64,000 nucleotides of DNA from Nostoc sp. FACHB-110 (GCF_014697425.1 NZ_JACJRU010000034.1:17569-81568); one strand, 5' to 3'. Counted from the first letter of the stretch, positions 16,581 through 25,439 are shown. The notes: generated from the sequence alone by a model not told the origin. Made by a program: numbers and translations.

Positions 16581-19500
16581 CTAGACAAACAATACCGCGA
16601 TCGCACCACCAAAGGCGGCGAAAATTGCGGAAACTACGGCTGTAGCAAATAACCACCAAGCAGCTGTGGCTGCGGCTTTGCGGGTTTCTTCGGCTTGCTT
16701 TTGGGCTTGGCGTTTGACTTCTTCTAAACGGCGTTGCGCTTCTTGTTGGATGCGTTCTGCGCGTTGTAAGACTGTGTTCCGAGCGCGTTCTACTTGGTCA
16801 ATAATCCGGTTAGCATCTTCCTCGGAGATATCTTCGCGGGAACTCATGATGGCGACTAGAGTATCACGGTTGAAGGCAGATAAGCGATCGCGCAAGGCAT
16901 CAAATCCGGCTTGGGGATCGTCAAATAACTGGCGCACATCCCGCTTAATGCCATCATAGTTAAGTTCTGGGCGATCTAAGGAATTGAGATAGTAGCGGAT
17001 ACGGGCAAAAACACCATCCACCACATCTTGTATCCGGCGTTGAATACTGCGTATTTGCTCAACAAATTGATCCCGGACGGAAATCATATTATCGGCAATT
17101 CTGGCGGCTTCTTCATCGCTCATATCTTCCCGAATTTTCAGTAAGGCGATGATGGTAGAACGGTCAAAATGCGCCAAGCGATCGCTCAAACTTTCTACCC
17201 CCACCCGGGGATCATGCAACAATAATTGCAAGTCTCGTTTGATACCTTCGGGATTGAGTTCTTCTTTACCAGTTTGCCGCAAATATTCTTCTAGATAAGC
17301 TTTGAATGTATCCATTCTTTGCTGGGTACGAGTAGCCAAACGGCGGGGCGCACGTACAATATTGCGGATGGATGTTTGCATCGAGTCAATTATTTGGTTG
17401 ACTTGTTCTTCACTCAAGTCTCGCCGTTGACTCAGCAATTTAACTAAGGTATCGCGGTCTACTTGCGATAACCGTCGCCGCAAAGCGATCGCACCTTCTC
17501 TGGGATTGGCAAACAAGCGATCTAAATCTCGTTGAATTCCTTCGGGGTTGAGTTCTGCTTTGCCAGTGTTCCGCAGATAATCTGTAATTGTGATCATCAC
17601 AGAATCATATTGTTCTTTGGCTTTGTCAGCGACGGCTTGCGGTGCGTGGCGAATACTGTGCCAAGAATCTTCTACAGTATTAATAATGTTGTTAACTTGG
17701 TCTTCGCTCAAATCTTGGCGCTGACTCAATAACTGCACTAAAGTATCGCGGTCAAAGCGAGACAATCTGGCGCGAATTGCACTGATCCCGGCTTGGGGGT
17801 CTTCTAATAGTCGCTTCAGGTCGGCGCGAATCGCATCAGGGTTTAATTCTGCTTTACCAGTGTTCCGCAGATATGATTCTACATTTAACCACAGGGTTTC
17901 TGCTTGATATTTTGCCTGTTCGGCTATACCTTGGGCGGTAATTAACACGCGATCGCGTTGTCTTTCCAACTCATCTAAAATTGGTTCAACTTCATATACT
18001 TGCACATCGTTGCGTTCTAGCAGAATTTTCCGCATTTCTGCCCGGTCAATGACTGCAAAACGGCGTGACAGTGTTTCAGAATCTGCATCAGAGTCCGACA
18101 ACAAAGACTGAAAATCCCGTTCAATACCTTCCGCAGTCAAATCTGATTTTGGTGTCACCAATAGATAACTTTCGACTCGCCGTTGCAAATCTTGGGCGAT
18201 TTCCCTTTCTTCTTCGGCTACAACAGTAACTAATACTGATTGACGTACAGCTTCTAGCCTGTCGGCGATGCGTTGAATTTCAACTTGGGTGAGTAAACCT
18301 CTATCTTGCAGAATTTTGACAAAATCATTGCGCGACAGGCGGTCTAATTCTCTTCTAATTATCCCAGGGTCAGCGGCTGGGTCATAAATAACATCGCGGA
18401 ATTCTTGGGCAATTCTTTCTTGGCTGAGTTGCCAAGCATAAGTGTTATGCAGATAATTTTCGATATCAGCGCGAATTGGGCTGTAAGGTTTGGAAGGTAA
18501 GGGAAGACCTAATTTATCAGCTTGTTCTGTGGCTTTATCTTTGGCGGTGGTCAAAGACTGTAAAATCTTTTCCACATCAATATCTGATAAATCAGTGCGT
18601 CCCAAAACAATACCAGTTAAAGCCGTTAGACCTTGCTGGAGTGTCTGCTGAATGGGCCCTGGTGTGGCTTTTTGGTCGGCTTGTTTCGCGGAACGGCTTT
18701 CCGCAATTAACTGTTCTAGTTTGGCGTTGAGTTCGTCGGTTCTGGTTTGTCCTGGGGGTAAGGATTTGAGATAGTCAACTAATTCCCCTAAACGGTCTGG
18801 GACAGGTTGCTGTTGACCTACCACTTGCTGCCAAACATTGTAAAGTGTGTCTGCAATGCGGTTAACGTCGCGTTTAGAAAGGTCGGTGCGACTGCTGACT
18901 AAATCGATAAATTTTTCCCGGTCGATGTGGCGTAAATCGGGGCTACCGGAGATCGCTTTTAATTGTGGATCATTGAGTAATTTTTCAAATTCGCCCCGGA
19001 TTTGCGAGAGATCCAACTCTGGTGGACGCAGTTTTTCTAGGTAATCTTCAACATTTTCTCGAATACTAATCGGGTCAATGGCACTACCTAATTCTCGACG
19101 TACAGCAGCTGCGGCGGCTTCGGCGGTGGCTACCACTTGCTGATTCACGGCTTTCGCACCCAAAGCGGCGGTAGCAGTACCCATAATCGCCTGAAAACCA
19201 GAGGTAGCAGTATTCACCACTGAACCAATTAAGGAACCCACAGTAGTGGAACTAACCCACACTAGTAATAAGAAGTATGCACCCCAAATCACTAACCCGA
19301 GAATTGCCCCTAATCTGGGATCAAAAATCACTAAGCTTAATTTTACGGCTAGGAAACTGGCTATTAATAAGGCGATGGTAACAGTAACTAATGTCCAAAT
19401 CCCTACCGCCGTACCAATTTTGCGAATTGTGCCACCAAAACTGCCTGTTTCCCCATTACTAGAATCGGAATCTGAGGAATGTCCTAAGTAGGAAATACCA

Positions 19501-19700
19501 GCAGCAACGGAGAGATTGGTTAGCACTAATTGAAAAGCAAAAGCTAAAATCACCCCGGAAATTAAGGCGACAAAAAAGCGCGGCCCGGATGTCAGCACCG
19601 ATGCTTGCGCTGGCGTGACGTTGGAGGGATCTACAGAAGTTTGTGCTACCCATAACAATGGTTTGTAGAGTCCCAACATAATGCCTGTACTTTGAATCAT
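16581..19700 (-). CDS. Large membrane protein with seven repeated helical modules
   Basis: A 1039-residue protein I cannot assign to a named family. After a short leader it has three to four hydrophobic segments (about residues 43-72, 90-118, 130-160) and one at the extreme C-terminus (about 1010-1035). Between them lies a polar, helix-rich region with seven related modules of about 70-85 residues. The best conserved carry YLRNTGKAELNPEGI, a DP-x-x-G turn, DRDTLVKLLSQR and DLSEEQVNQII. The last four modules are the most alike. Near the end is a Gln/Glu/Lys-rich coiled coil (RRLEEVKRQAQKQAEETRKA). A scaffold or tether in the membrane with a long cytoplasmic or periplasmic filament is plausible. 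Start ATG has AAGGA six bases upstream. Confidence 0.85.
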   Translation of the reverse strand: MIQSTGIMLGLYKPLLWVAQTSVDPSNVTPAQASVLTSGPRFFVALISGVILAFAFQLVLTNLSVAAGISYLGHSSDSDSSNGETGSFGGTIRKIGTAVGIWTLVTVTIALLIASFLAVKLSLVIFDPRLGAILGLVIWGAYFLLLVWVSSTTVGSLIGSVVNTATSGFQAIMGTATAALGAKAVNQQVVATAEAAAAAVRRELGSAIDPISIRENVEDYLEKLRPPELDLSQIRGEFEKLLNDPQLKAISGSPDLRHIDREKFIDLVSSRTDLSKRDVNRIADTLYNVWQQVVGQQQPVPDRLGELVDYLKSLPPGQTRTDELNAKLEQLIAESRSAKQADQKATPGPIQQTLQQGLTALTGIVLGRTDLSDIDVEKILQSLTTAKDKATEQADKLGLPLPSKPYSPIRADIENYLHNTYAWQLSQERIAQEFRDVIYDPAADPGIIRRELDRLSRNDFVKILQDRGLLTQVEIQRIADRLEAVRQSVLVTVVAEEEREIAQDLQRRVESYLLVTPKSDLTAEGIERDFQSLLSDSDADSETLSRRFAVIDRAEMRKILLERNDVQVYEVEPILDELERQRDRVLITAQGIAEQAKYQAETLWLNVESYLRNTGKAELNPDAIRADLKRLLEDPQAGISAIRARLSRFDRDTLVQLLSQRQDLSEDQVNNIINTVEDSWHSIRHAPQAVADKAKEQYDSVMITITDYLRNTGKAELNPEGIQRDLDRLFANPREGAIALRRRLSQVDRDTLVKLLSQRRDLSEEQVNQIIDSMQTSIRNIVRAPRRLATRTQQRMDTFKAYLEEYLRQTGKEELNPEGIKRDLQLLLHDPRVGVESLSDRLAHFDRSTIIALLKIREDMSDEEAARIADNMISVRDQFVEQIRSIQRRIQDVVDGVFARIRYYLNSLDRPELNYDGIKRDVRQLFDDPQAGFDALRDRLSAFNRDTLVAIMSSREDISEEDANRIIDQVERARNTVLQRAERIQQEAQRRLEEVKRQAQKQAEETRKAAATAAWWLFATAVVSAIFAAFGGAIAVLFV

Positions 19701-20218
19701 TGTATTTCCTTATTTTTTAATGTTTAACTTTGGAGAGATATCAGCAACATTTGAGCAGCAACTATGCAATTAATATGTGTTAACAATCGCCATACCTAAC
19801 TCTTGTAAATCTCAGAATCGGGCAATTTAGGCGATTTCAGCATCCATCTCAAGTTTGAACAATATATCTAGCGTCGGATAGAAGTTTGGTGAACCGGAAG
19901 ATTTAATTTTGAGGAGATTGCTTAAATCAATCCGCCAAAAGTCTTGTGTTTGCCAATATTTTGCTATTTTATTTCTATCTATAAATATCACAAAAAGAGT
20001 TTGATTTTATCCTCAATGACCTAGGCTTTAACTAATAGTGATTTACATTTATTTACAAATATGATTTTTGTCACCATCTCTAGATGGAGATGTTAATAGT
20101 TTCTAGCTTTCTTTATCGTCCACAAGAAGTGGCGCGAGTTTGTACCTTCAGGTGGAAAGCAACCTAGGAATAAATAGCTAACTTTAAGTTAAGTAACAAA
20201 TGAATTTGGAATCAAACA
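19701..20218. other. Divergent promoter region between the repeat protein and the hli pair
   Basis: Holds the HLR1 motif at 20042-20059 for the hli genes, and must also contain the promoter of the leftward 1039-residue protein. No coding frame with family features is present. Confidence 0.5.
20042..20059 (+). promoter_or_regulatory. HLR1 element (predicted RpaB binding site)
   Basis: TTTACATT-TA-TTTACAAA fits the HLR1 consensus (G/T)TTACA(T/A)(T/A)NN(G/T)TTACA(T/A)(T/A) at every defined position. HLR1 is bound by the response regulator RpaB and controls high-light genes in cyanobacteria, including hli genes. It lies 160 bases before the first hli start, which fits repression in low light and release in high light. 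Confidence 0.75.
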
Positions 20219-20422
20219 ATGGAAACTCGCTCCTCCACTGATTTACCAACAGTTGCTACAGAATATAACGGTATTGACCGCAATGCGTTTATCTATGGTT
20301 GGACTCCACAAGCTGAACTGTGGAATGGTCGTTTAGCTGCAATTGGATTTCTCGCCTATTTACTCTGGGATTTAGCAGGTTATAGCGTGTTGCGTGATGT
20401 CTTACATCTAATTGGTTACTAA
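20219..20422 (+). CDS. High-light-inducible protein (HLIP), first tandem copy
   Basis: A 67-residue single-helix chlorophyll a/b-binding-like protein. The helix contains the ExxNGRxA chlorophyll-binding motif (AELWNGRLAAIGFLAYLLWD, residues about 36-55), where Glu and Asn/Arg ligate chlorophyll. HLIPs bind chlorophyll and carotenoid in the thylakoid membrane and quench energy in high light or during photosystem assembly. The C-terminal SVLRDVLHLIGY is identical to that of the next gene, showing a recent duplication. It lies downstream of the HLR1 element and only 44 bases before the second copy, so both are probably one transcript. Confidence 0.93.
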   Translation: METRSSTDLPTVATEYNGIDRNAFIYGWTPQAELWNGRLAAIGFLAYLLWDLAGYSVLRDVLHLIGY

Positions 20423-20466
20423 TTCTGATTTAGCCTTAGCAAATTTAATTTTGGAGAGAAAGAAAG

Positions 20467-20685
20467 ATGGAATCTCGCACTACAGAAACCCGCAATTCTA
20501 CGGATTTACCAGCTGTTGCTCCAGCTTATAACGGCATAGACCGAAATGCGTTTATTTTTGGTTGGAATCCCCAAGCAGAATTGTGGAATGGTCGCCTCGC
20601 AGCGATTGGATTTTTGGCTTATTTATTATGGGATTTAGCAGGTTATAGCGTGTTGCGTGATGTCTTGCACTTGATTGGTTATTAA
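20467..20685 (+). CDS. High-light-inducible protein (HLIP), second tandem copy
   Basis: A 72-residue paralog of the preceding HLIP: the membrane helix and last 32 residues are the same (ELWNGRLAAIGF, LRDVLHLIGY), while the N-terminal tail differs and is five residues longer (MESRTTETRNSTD). GGAG at 20453-20456 precedes the ATG. Divergence lies mostly in the soluble tail, which in HLIPs helps choose the partner protein. It converges on the histidine kinase gene with 36 bases between stops. Confidence 0.93.
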   Translation: MESRTTETRNSTDLPAVAPAYNGIDRNAFIFGWNPQAELWNGRLAAIGFLAYLLWDLAGYSVLRDVLHLIGY

Positions 20686-20721
20686 ATTTAAGGAATAGGG
20701 AAGAGAAAGCAGGATTTATAC

Positions 20722-21837
20722 CTATTCCCTTGGTCTAGGAAGGCGGAACCAAAATCTGGAACCGCCTTCTGGGCGTGCTAAATAACCAATAGTTCCTCCC
20801 CACCGTTCGATAGTTATACGGCAAAAGTAAAGACCGATTCCGGCTCTACCTGAGTGATTTTGAGCTTGGGAAAACTTTTGAAATAAATTTTCTACCATCG
20901 TTGGTGGTACACCTTCCCCTTCGTCATCAATAGTCAAGAGAATAGACTCTGTTTCTGGCTGCAAATTAATCGTGACACGAGAATCTTCTGGACTGTGACG
21001 ATAAGCGTTTTCTACCAAATTAGTGATGACTCTATCTAAACGGGATTGTTCGCCAACAACTTTCCAATTTGCTGTCATATCGATGTCTGTAGCTAGCTCT
21101 AATTGTTGATTGCTCAATACAAAAGTCGATTGAAAAAGCTCAATGGTTTCTTGGACAGCTACTAAAATATCTGGAGCCGTGTCTATATTAACTGTAAAAG
21201 TTTCTAGCGATCGCACTTCTAAAGAAAATGAATCTAAAACATTTCTAATTAACATTTCTTGTTTAATAGATTGTTTTCTCGCTAGTTCTAAGTTTTCTCT
21301 ACCTTTATCTGTTAAATTTTCAAATTCTAGTAGAGCTAAACAACAATTAATCGCGCTCAATTGTCCAGCTATATCATGAATAATACAATTAACTAATACT
21401 TCTTTGCGTTGATTAAGTTTTAATAATTGCTGATAATTTAATTGTTGTTCTCTGCCTGTTTGAATCAGAGAATGCTTGTCTTTAAATTTATCTTTTGCTA
21501 ATTCAATTAACAAAATTTTGCTATCATTGATACATAAAGCATAAGCTTGTAACTGTTGTTCTTGCCCAGTTAAATCTTTTTCAATCCATAAGCCAGACTC
21601 TAGTTTGCTTTTACTTTTACTTTGCCAAAATTCTTCTGCATCAAACAAAAAGTTTTCTAAAAAAGCAAATTCTTCTTGGGGAATTAACATATTCATTCCC
21701 GACATACATTTCTGGCTACAAAATCGCCGCAGCCAATCAGGTACTTTGCCAGTAATTTGAAATAAGCCAATATCAATACGTTCTAGGACTAAAATATTTA
21801 AGGATTCAATTAAATCTTCTAATAGATATCGATTCAT
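20722..21837 (-). CDS. Soluble sensor histidine kinase of the GTPase operon
   Basis: A 371-residue kinase with no membrane helix. Residues 1-130 look PAS-like (VPDWLRRF, EEFAFLENFLF, SKILLIELA). The phosphoacceptor box is NCIIHDIAGQLSAI with His154, an HDIAGQL variant of the HisKA box. The ATPase domain has the N-box NLVENAYRHSP, G1 DDEGEGVPP and G2 GRAGIGLYFCR. It should phosphorylate a response regulator, but none is encoded nearby. It is the last gene of a leftward run: OmpA-domain protein, Ras-like GTPase (2-base gap), 137-residue protein (no gap), kinase (27-base gap). The tight spacing suggests that it reads out the GTPase state. Confidence 0.9.
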   Translation of the reverse strand: MNRYLLEDLIESLNILVLERIDIGLFQITGKVPDWLRRFCSQKCMSGMNMLIPQEEFAFLENFLFDAEEFWQSKSKSKLESGLWIEKDLTGQEQQLQAYALCINDSKILLIELAKDKFKDKHSLIQTGREQQLNYQQLLKLNQRKEVLVNCIIHDIAGQLSAINCCLALLEFENLTDKGRENLELARKQSIKQEMLIRNVLDSFSLEVRSLETFTVNIDTAPDILVAVQETIELFQSTFVLSNQQLELATDIDMTANWKVVGEQSRLDRVITNLVENAYRHSPEDSRVTINLQPETESILLTIDDEGEGVPPTMVENLFQKFSQAQNHSGRAGIGLYFCRITIERWGGTIGYLARPEGGSRFWFRLPRPRE

Positions 21838-21864
21838 AGATGATAATTTGCATAATTTAGCTGT

Positions 21865-22278
21865 TTATGTTTGAGTCTGCTGCTGTGATATGCTAGTTGA
21901 TTTATCTTCGAGCAATGTGCAATTATTGGCTTCTTGCTGCATAGGAGAGAGATGTTTTTCATCTAAAATACTATCTAATAACAATACCCAATCACCTTCT
22001 GGAGAGGGAAAAATATGAATATCTGCACAGATGCCCACTTCAATTTTAATTAAGGGAAGAAATAAAGGCTCATCATCTAAAGGAAGTAAGCCTTCTAGGA
22101 AAAAAAACTGTTCGCATACCTGCATTCCTTGGTGGAGATTTGTTATGCCATATGCAGCGATTTTCCCTCCCCAATCTAATAAAGAACCATCCTTTTTGAC
22201 TAAGAAATAAGCAAGCGATCGCTCTTCGATGATAAAGTTGAGGATATATAAAATTACAGCATCAGGGATATCTGCCAT
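21865..22278 (-). CDS. Small PAS-like protein encoded with a Ras-like GTPase, function unknown
   Basis: A 137-residue protein whose ATG immediately follows the stop of the GTPase gene. I do not recognise a named family. It resembles, by eye, the N-terminal part of the neighbouring histidine kinase: both have a DW motif at about residue 35 (SLLDWGGKI versus VPDWLRRF), a similar FFFLEGLLP/FAFLENFLF block and a final LLLD/LLIE strand. It could be a free sensor or adaptor domain that links the GTPase to the kinase. The C-terminal 35 residues are polar and probably disordered (SISQQQTQT). Confidence 0.75.
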   Translation of the reverse strand: MADIPDAVILYILNFIIEERSLAYFLVKKDGSLLDWGGKIAAYGITNLHQGMQVCEQFFFLEGLLPLDDEPLFLPLIKIEVGICADIHIFPSPEGDWVLLLDSILDEKHLSPMQQEANNCTLLEDKSTSISQQQTQT

Positions 22279-22776
22279 TTATCTATTTAATATTTGATTA
22301 GTCAGAGTTTGAAAAACTTCTTCTACTCCCTGTCCAGTTTTAGCACTGGTTTTAATAGCAGTCCAACCTTTTTGAGAAATAGCATCTAATTCATGAGTTT
22401 CAATTTCCCATTCATCTGTCATATCCCACTTATTCAACACGACAATAAAAGGTACTTTCCCAATACTTTCTTCGACTTTGTTTTGTAGTTCAAAAGCTTT
22501 ATCAAGTGTATTGTGCCGAGTGCCATCTACAACTAAGATATAACCAGATGAACCTCTGAGGTACGACATTCTGACTTTTTGAAACTCGTCTTCACCGTAA
22601 AGATCCCACAGGATTAAATTAACATTTTGTCCTTGAATATCTAGAGTTTTTTTATCAATTTTCACGCCGACAGTAGTATAGTATCGATCAGAAAAAATAC
22701 TATATATATATCGAGAGACTAAACTAGTTTTACCCGTGGCAAAAGCACCCACCATACATATTTTTTTTTGCAGCAT
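22279..22776 (-). CDS. Ras/Rab-like small GTPase
   Basis: A 165-residue stand-alone GTPase that looks like eukaryotic Ras-superfamily proteins. G1/Walker A is GAFATGKTSL (residues 8-17), the G2 Thr lies in YYTTVGVKI, G3 is WDLYGEDE, G4 is NKWD and G5 is TSAKTG. In G3 the usual catalytic Gln after Gly is replaced by Glu, which could mean slow intrinsic hydrolysis and dependence on an activating partner. There is no C-terminal Cys for lipidation. Prokaryotic Ras-like proteins such as MglA control polarity and motility; this one lacks MglA context (no MglB/roadblock gene). It sits between an OmpA-domain membrane protein and a putative sensor/kinase pair, all in one operon. Confidence 0.92.
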   Translation of the reverse strand: MLQKKICMVGAFATGKTSLVSRYIYSIFSDRYYTTVGVKIDKKTLDIQGQNVNLILWDLYGEDEFQKVRMSYLRGSSGYILVVDGTRHNTLDKAFELQNKVEESIGKVPFIVVLNKWDMTDEWEIETHELDAISQKGWTAIKTSAKTGQGVEEVFQTLTNQILNR

Positions 22777-22778
22777 GT

Positions 22779-24566
22779 TTATTGATTTTTATCTGTTATG
22801 AATACTTGAAAAGAGACGCGGCGATTTAATCGTTTGGCATCTAAATTTAATTCTGACTGGTAAGGGATTCTAGAGCCTAACGCCATCATTTTAAGTTGAT
22901 TGGTATTAATTCCTTGTTCCTTTAAATAAGATACGATTTTAGCCGCACGGGCTTGGCTCAAAAATAAATTTTGTTTTTCTGTACCAGTAGTATCTGTGTG
23001 TCCTTGAACTTGGATCTGAACATTTTTATCGAGTGATTTGGCAATATTTAAAATTTTTTGGATACTTTTGCTTAATTTATGTAGCTTGTCATTTTCTCCG
23101 GCGACAAAACTATCTTGCCCTTCGACAAATAACAGCGTAGCTGTTTCGATTTGCTGTTTAGCTAATTCCAATTCTTTAATTTCACTAGGCAACAAGTTTT
23201 TAGCTTGAAATTGTGTTAACCCTGGCACAAATCGCCACAATTGGTGAGATTGGAGAATCCATTTTTGGGGTGCATAACCTGTGGCGAAAAGAATACCTTG
23301 ATTGTCAACTTGCAATGTCACAGTGCTTGGTGGTTGTAACAATTTAGCAGTTCTTTGAGTTAATATTTTTGATTCCAAAGATAAATAAGGTTGCCACTGC
23401 TGAATTACTTTTTGCGGATTCAGATTTGTTTGCCTTATTAACACATTAGGATCTACAGCTAAAGGATCACGCATTCCGGAAATAAAATGTTTCCCATTGC
23501 GGTTTTGAGTATTGATGACGACAATTCCCGGCTGAGATTTCAGTTGATGAAGATAAGCTTGCAAACGCAGGGATTCTCTAATATTAAAAAAGCTCCATGT
23601 TCCAACTGCGATCGCAATTAAACCAAACAAAGTCCAAGCATAAGTATAATTTTGCTTTTCAGCAGTTTTATACTGCATTGCCAAACAGTTTGCTAAATAC
23701 GGTTCACTAGATTGAAATGGTTCTGTTTCGCCGACAAATTGATGTAGTTCGATGCTTAATTTAAGATGAATTTTTTCGATAGCTGCTTGAAAAACCTCAC
23801 GTAATTCTTGTGGTGGTTTGCCGCGAATTATGCCAGCTATAATCGCTTGAGGCCCTGCTTCTACCCAAATTGTTAATTCACCAAAGCGTAAACTTTGCAA
23901 TGTCTCTGCTTGCTGAACCTGAAAAGAATCTTTGATAAAATCTTGAATGGCTGTTAACATTGCTGCTACTAAATCAGGCTCTTGTGCTGCTATTTGCTTT
24001 AACATGACGTGATGCAGCAATAGCCCTGTTTCTCGGTGAATCAAAAATATTTGTTCGACTCGGTAAATTAAAGTCCGCAACATCACAATTTCTGCAAAGG
24101 ATTTACCTGTGCGTCGCGCTTCAATTCTCCATTTAAAACTTTCTGGCGATAAGCTATGTTCTAAGGTTTGATTTAGCGATTGCATCATCTCATCTAAAGC
24201 CGTAGCGATCGCTTTGCGGGTGGCTGGCCCGATAATGGGAAAAAATGCTTCGGAAAGCACATTTTCGTCTTGAGTAACTGAGGTTTGAATAGCTTCTTCT
24301 ATAGTCGAAACCATCGCTTCTACCAGTTGTTTATCTTGCTGAGAACGCAAAACCACAGCTTCAGGAAGCAAGCGACTAATATCTTCTGCTTCAATTTGCA
24401 GATTATTTAATCTGGCGTAGAGTTTATCAAGTTGCGTTGGTTCGACACCAAGCAACAGACTACGCAGTAAATTTAATTCATCTTCTGGGAGAGTATCTAA
24501 GTTAGATAATTCGCCATTGTTACCTGGCGATTTTGCAGAAAATAGATTGTGGGGATCATTATTCAT
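22779..24566 (-). CDS. Membrane protein with C-terminal OmpA peptidoglycan-binding domain
   Basis: A 595-residue protein with four parts. Residues 1-290 are cytoplasm-type and helix-rich; near the start is LRSLLLG...LDKLYARLN, a motif also found in the coiled-coil protein just upstream. A single membrane helix follows (about residues 309-328, WTLFGLIAIAVGTWSFFNI). Next come about 130 residues of beta-rich sequence resembling a BON-like or dodecin-like domain (VTLQVDNQGILFATGYAP). The last 120 residues form an OmpA/MotB domain with VQGHTDTTGT, the SQARAAKIVSYL helix and RLNRRVSF, the peptidoglycan-binding residues. So it spans the inner membrane with its wall-binding domain in the periplasm. 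Gap to the GTPase gene is two bases. Confidence 0.88.
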   Translation of the reverse strand: MNNDPHNLFSAKSPGNNGELSNLDTLPEDELNLLRSLLLGVEPTQLDKLYARLNNLQIEAEDISRLLPEAVVLRSQQDKQLVEAMVSTIEEAIQTSVTQDENVLSEAFFPIIGPATRKAIATALDEMMQSLNQTLEHSLSPESFKWRIEARRTGKSFAEIVMLRTLIYRVEQIFLIHRETGLLLHHVMLKQIAAQEPDLVAAMLTAIQDFIKDSFQVQQAETLQSLRFGELTIWVEAGPQAIIAGIIRGKPPQELREVFQAAIEKIHLKLSIELHQFVGETEPFQSSEPYLANCLAMQYKTAEKQNYTYAWTLFGLIAIAVGTWSFFNIRESLRLQAYLHQLKSQPGIVVINTQNRNGKHFISGMRDPLAVDPNVLIRQTNLNPQKVIQQWQPYLSLESKILTQRTAKLLQPPSTVTLQVDNQGILFATGYAPQKWILQSHQLWRFVPGLTQFQAKNLLPSEIKELELAKQQIETATLLFVEGQDSFVAGENDKLHKLSKSIQKILNIAKSLDKNVQIQVQGHTDTTGTEKQNLFLSQARAAKIVSYLKEQGINTNQLKMMALGSRIPYQSELNLDAKRLNRRVSFQVFITDKNQ

Positions 24567-24830
24567 GGCTCAAATCCCCTAATTTACAATTTAAAGACGA
24601 TCGCATCCTGATGAAAACAAGAACAGCGTTAATTTAAAATGTCTCTAGCTTTGTTTTCATCCTAAAATTATGAGTTTTTTAGGGAACATAATCATATAGG
24701 CATCCGATTTGATTACTGAACATACTTTATGTAGGTAACAGAAAACAAGACACTAGAGGTGTTTTGTTTTTTTAAATCAAAAATCAATCCTATATTATAT
24801 AAATTTAATTAGTCTTCTCTGTACTAAAAT

Positions 24831-25439
24831 TCAAGATTGATGATCAGCATTCAGCCGAATTGCTAATTCGGTAAACAAAGTTGCCAGTTTAGTTCGGTCT
24901 GTTTTATCTTTTTGTAATTCTTGAGTTTCGCGGTTGATTACAGCTAAAATCTCTTCATATTTGTGCTGAATATCATCTTGTAAATTCTTTGATTGGTTGA
25001 GAATCTGCTCGCGCAATTCCCGTTGACGGTTAGTAGTTTGTTCGTCAAGTTGAGCAATTTTATTTTCTAATGATATATTGATATTACTTTGCTCTTCGCC
25101 AAGCGATCGCACCACTGCATCACGTTCTGTTTGTTCTTTCTTGAGTCTTGCTGTTAACGAATCTACCTCCTGTTTAACGTAGCTTTCTAAAGCATCTAAA
25201 CGTTTGCGAGTTTCATCACGTACATTTACCAATTCCGCAATTAAACGTTCTTCTAAACGTGCAAATCTTTTATCAAACTCGCGTACCTGAGTACCAAAAA
25301 GAATATCTCTGACTTTATCTAAGCTATTAGTTTCGCCAATGCCGTTAGCATTAAATTGCAGCTTGTTATTAACTTGATTTGAGACCCCTTGCCCTGGTTC
25401 TACCGTATTTTGATTGATATATTCTTCAGGCGGGTTCAT
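24831..25439 (-). CDS. Coiled-coil protein sharing a motif with the OmpA-domain protein
   Basis: A 202-residue soluble protein. After about 40 polar residues comes VRDILFGTQVREFDKRFARLEERL, then a long coiled coil to the C-terminus rich in Glu, Lys, Gln and Arg (heptads through about residues 60-185). The motif before the coil matches one near the N-terminus of the next protein in the run (LRSLLLG, LDKLYARLN). It has no signal peptide or membrane segment. The gap of 264 bases to the OmpA-domain gene means that co-transcription is uncertain. A structural or assembly partner of the OmpA protein is my inference. Confidence 0.78.
   Translation of the reverse strand: MNPPEEYINQNTVEPGQGVSNQVNNKLQFNANGIGETNSLDKVRDILFGTQVREFDKRFARLEERLIAELVNVRDETRKRLDALESYVKQEVDSLTARLKKEQTERDAVVRSLGEEQSNINISLENKIAQLDEQTTNRQRELREQILNQSKNLQDDIQHKYEEILAVINRETQELQKDKTDRTKLATLFTELAIRLNADHQS

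Noticed and set aside
18476..18730. Rightward frames opposite the 1039-residue protein
   Set aside because: Mirror of a long repetitive coding region; no ribosome site or family features.
22279..22776. MglA polarity GTPase
   Set aside because: No MglB/roadblock neighbour and a different G3 motif; only the general Ras-like assignment is safe.
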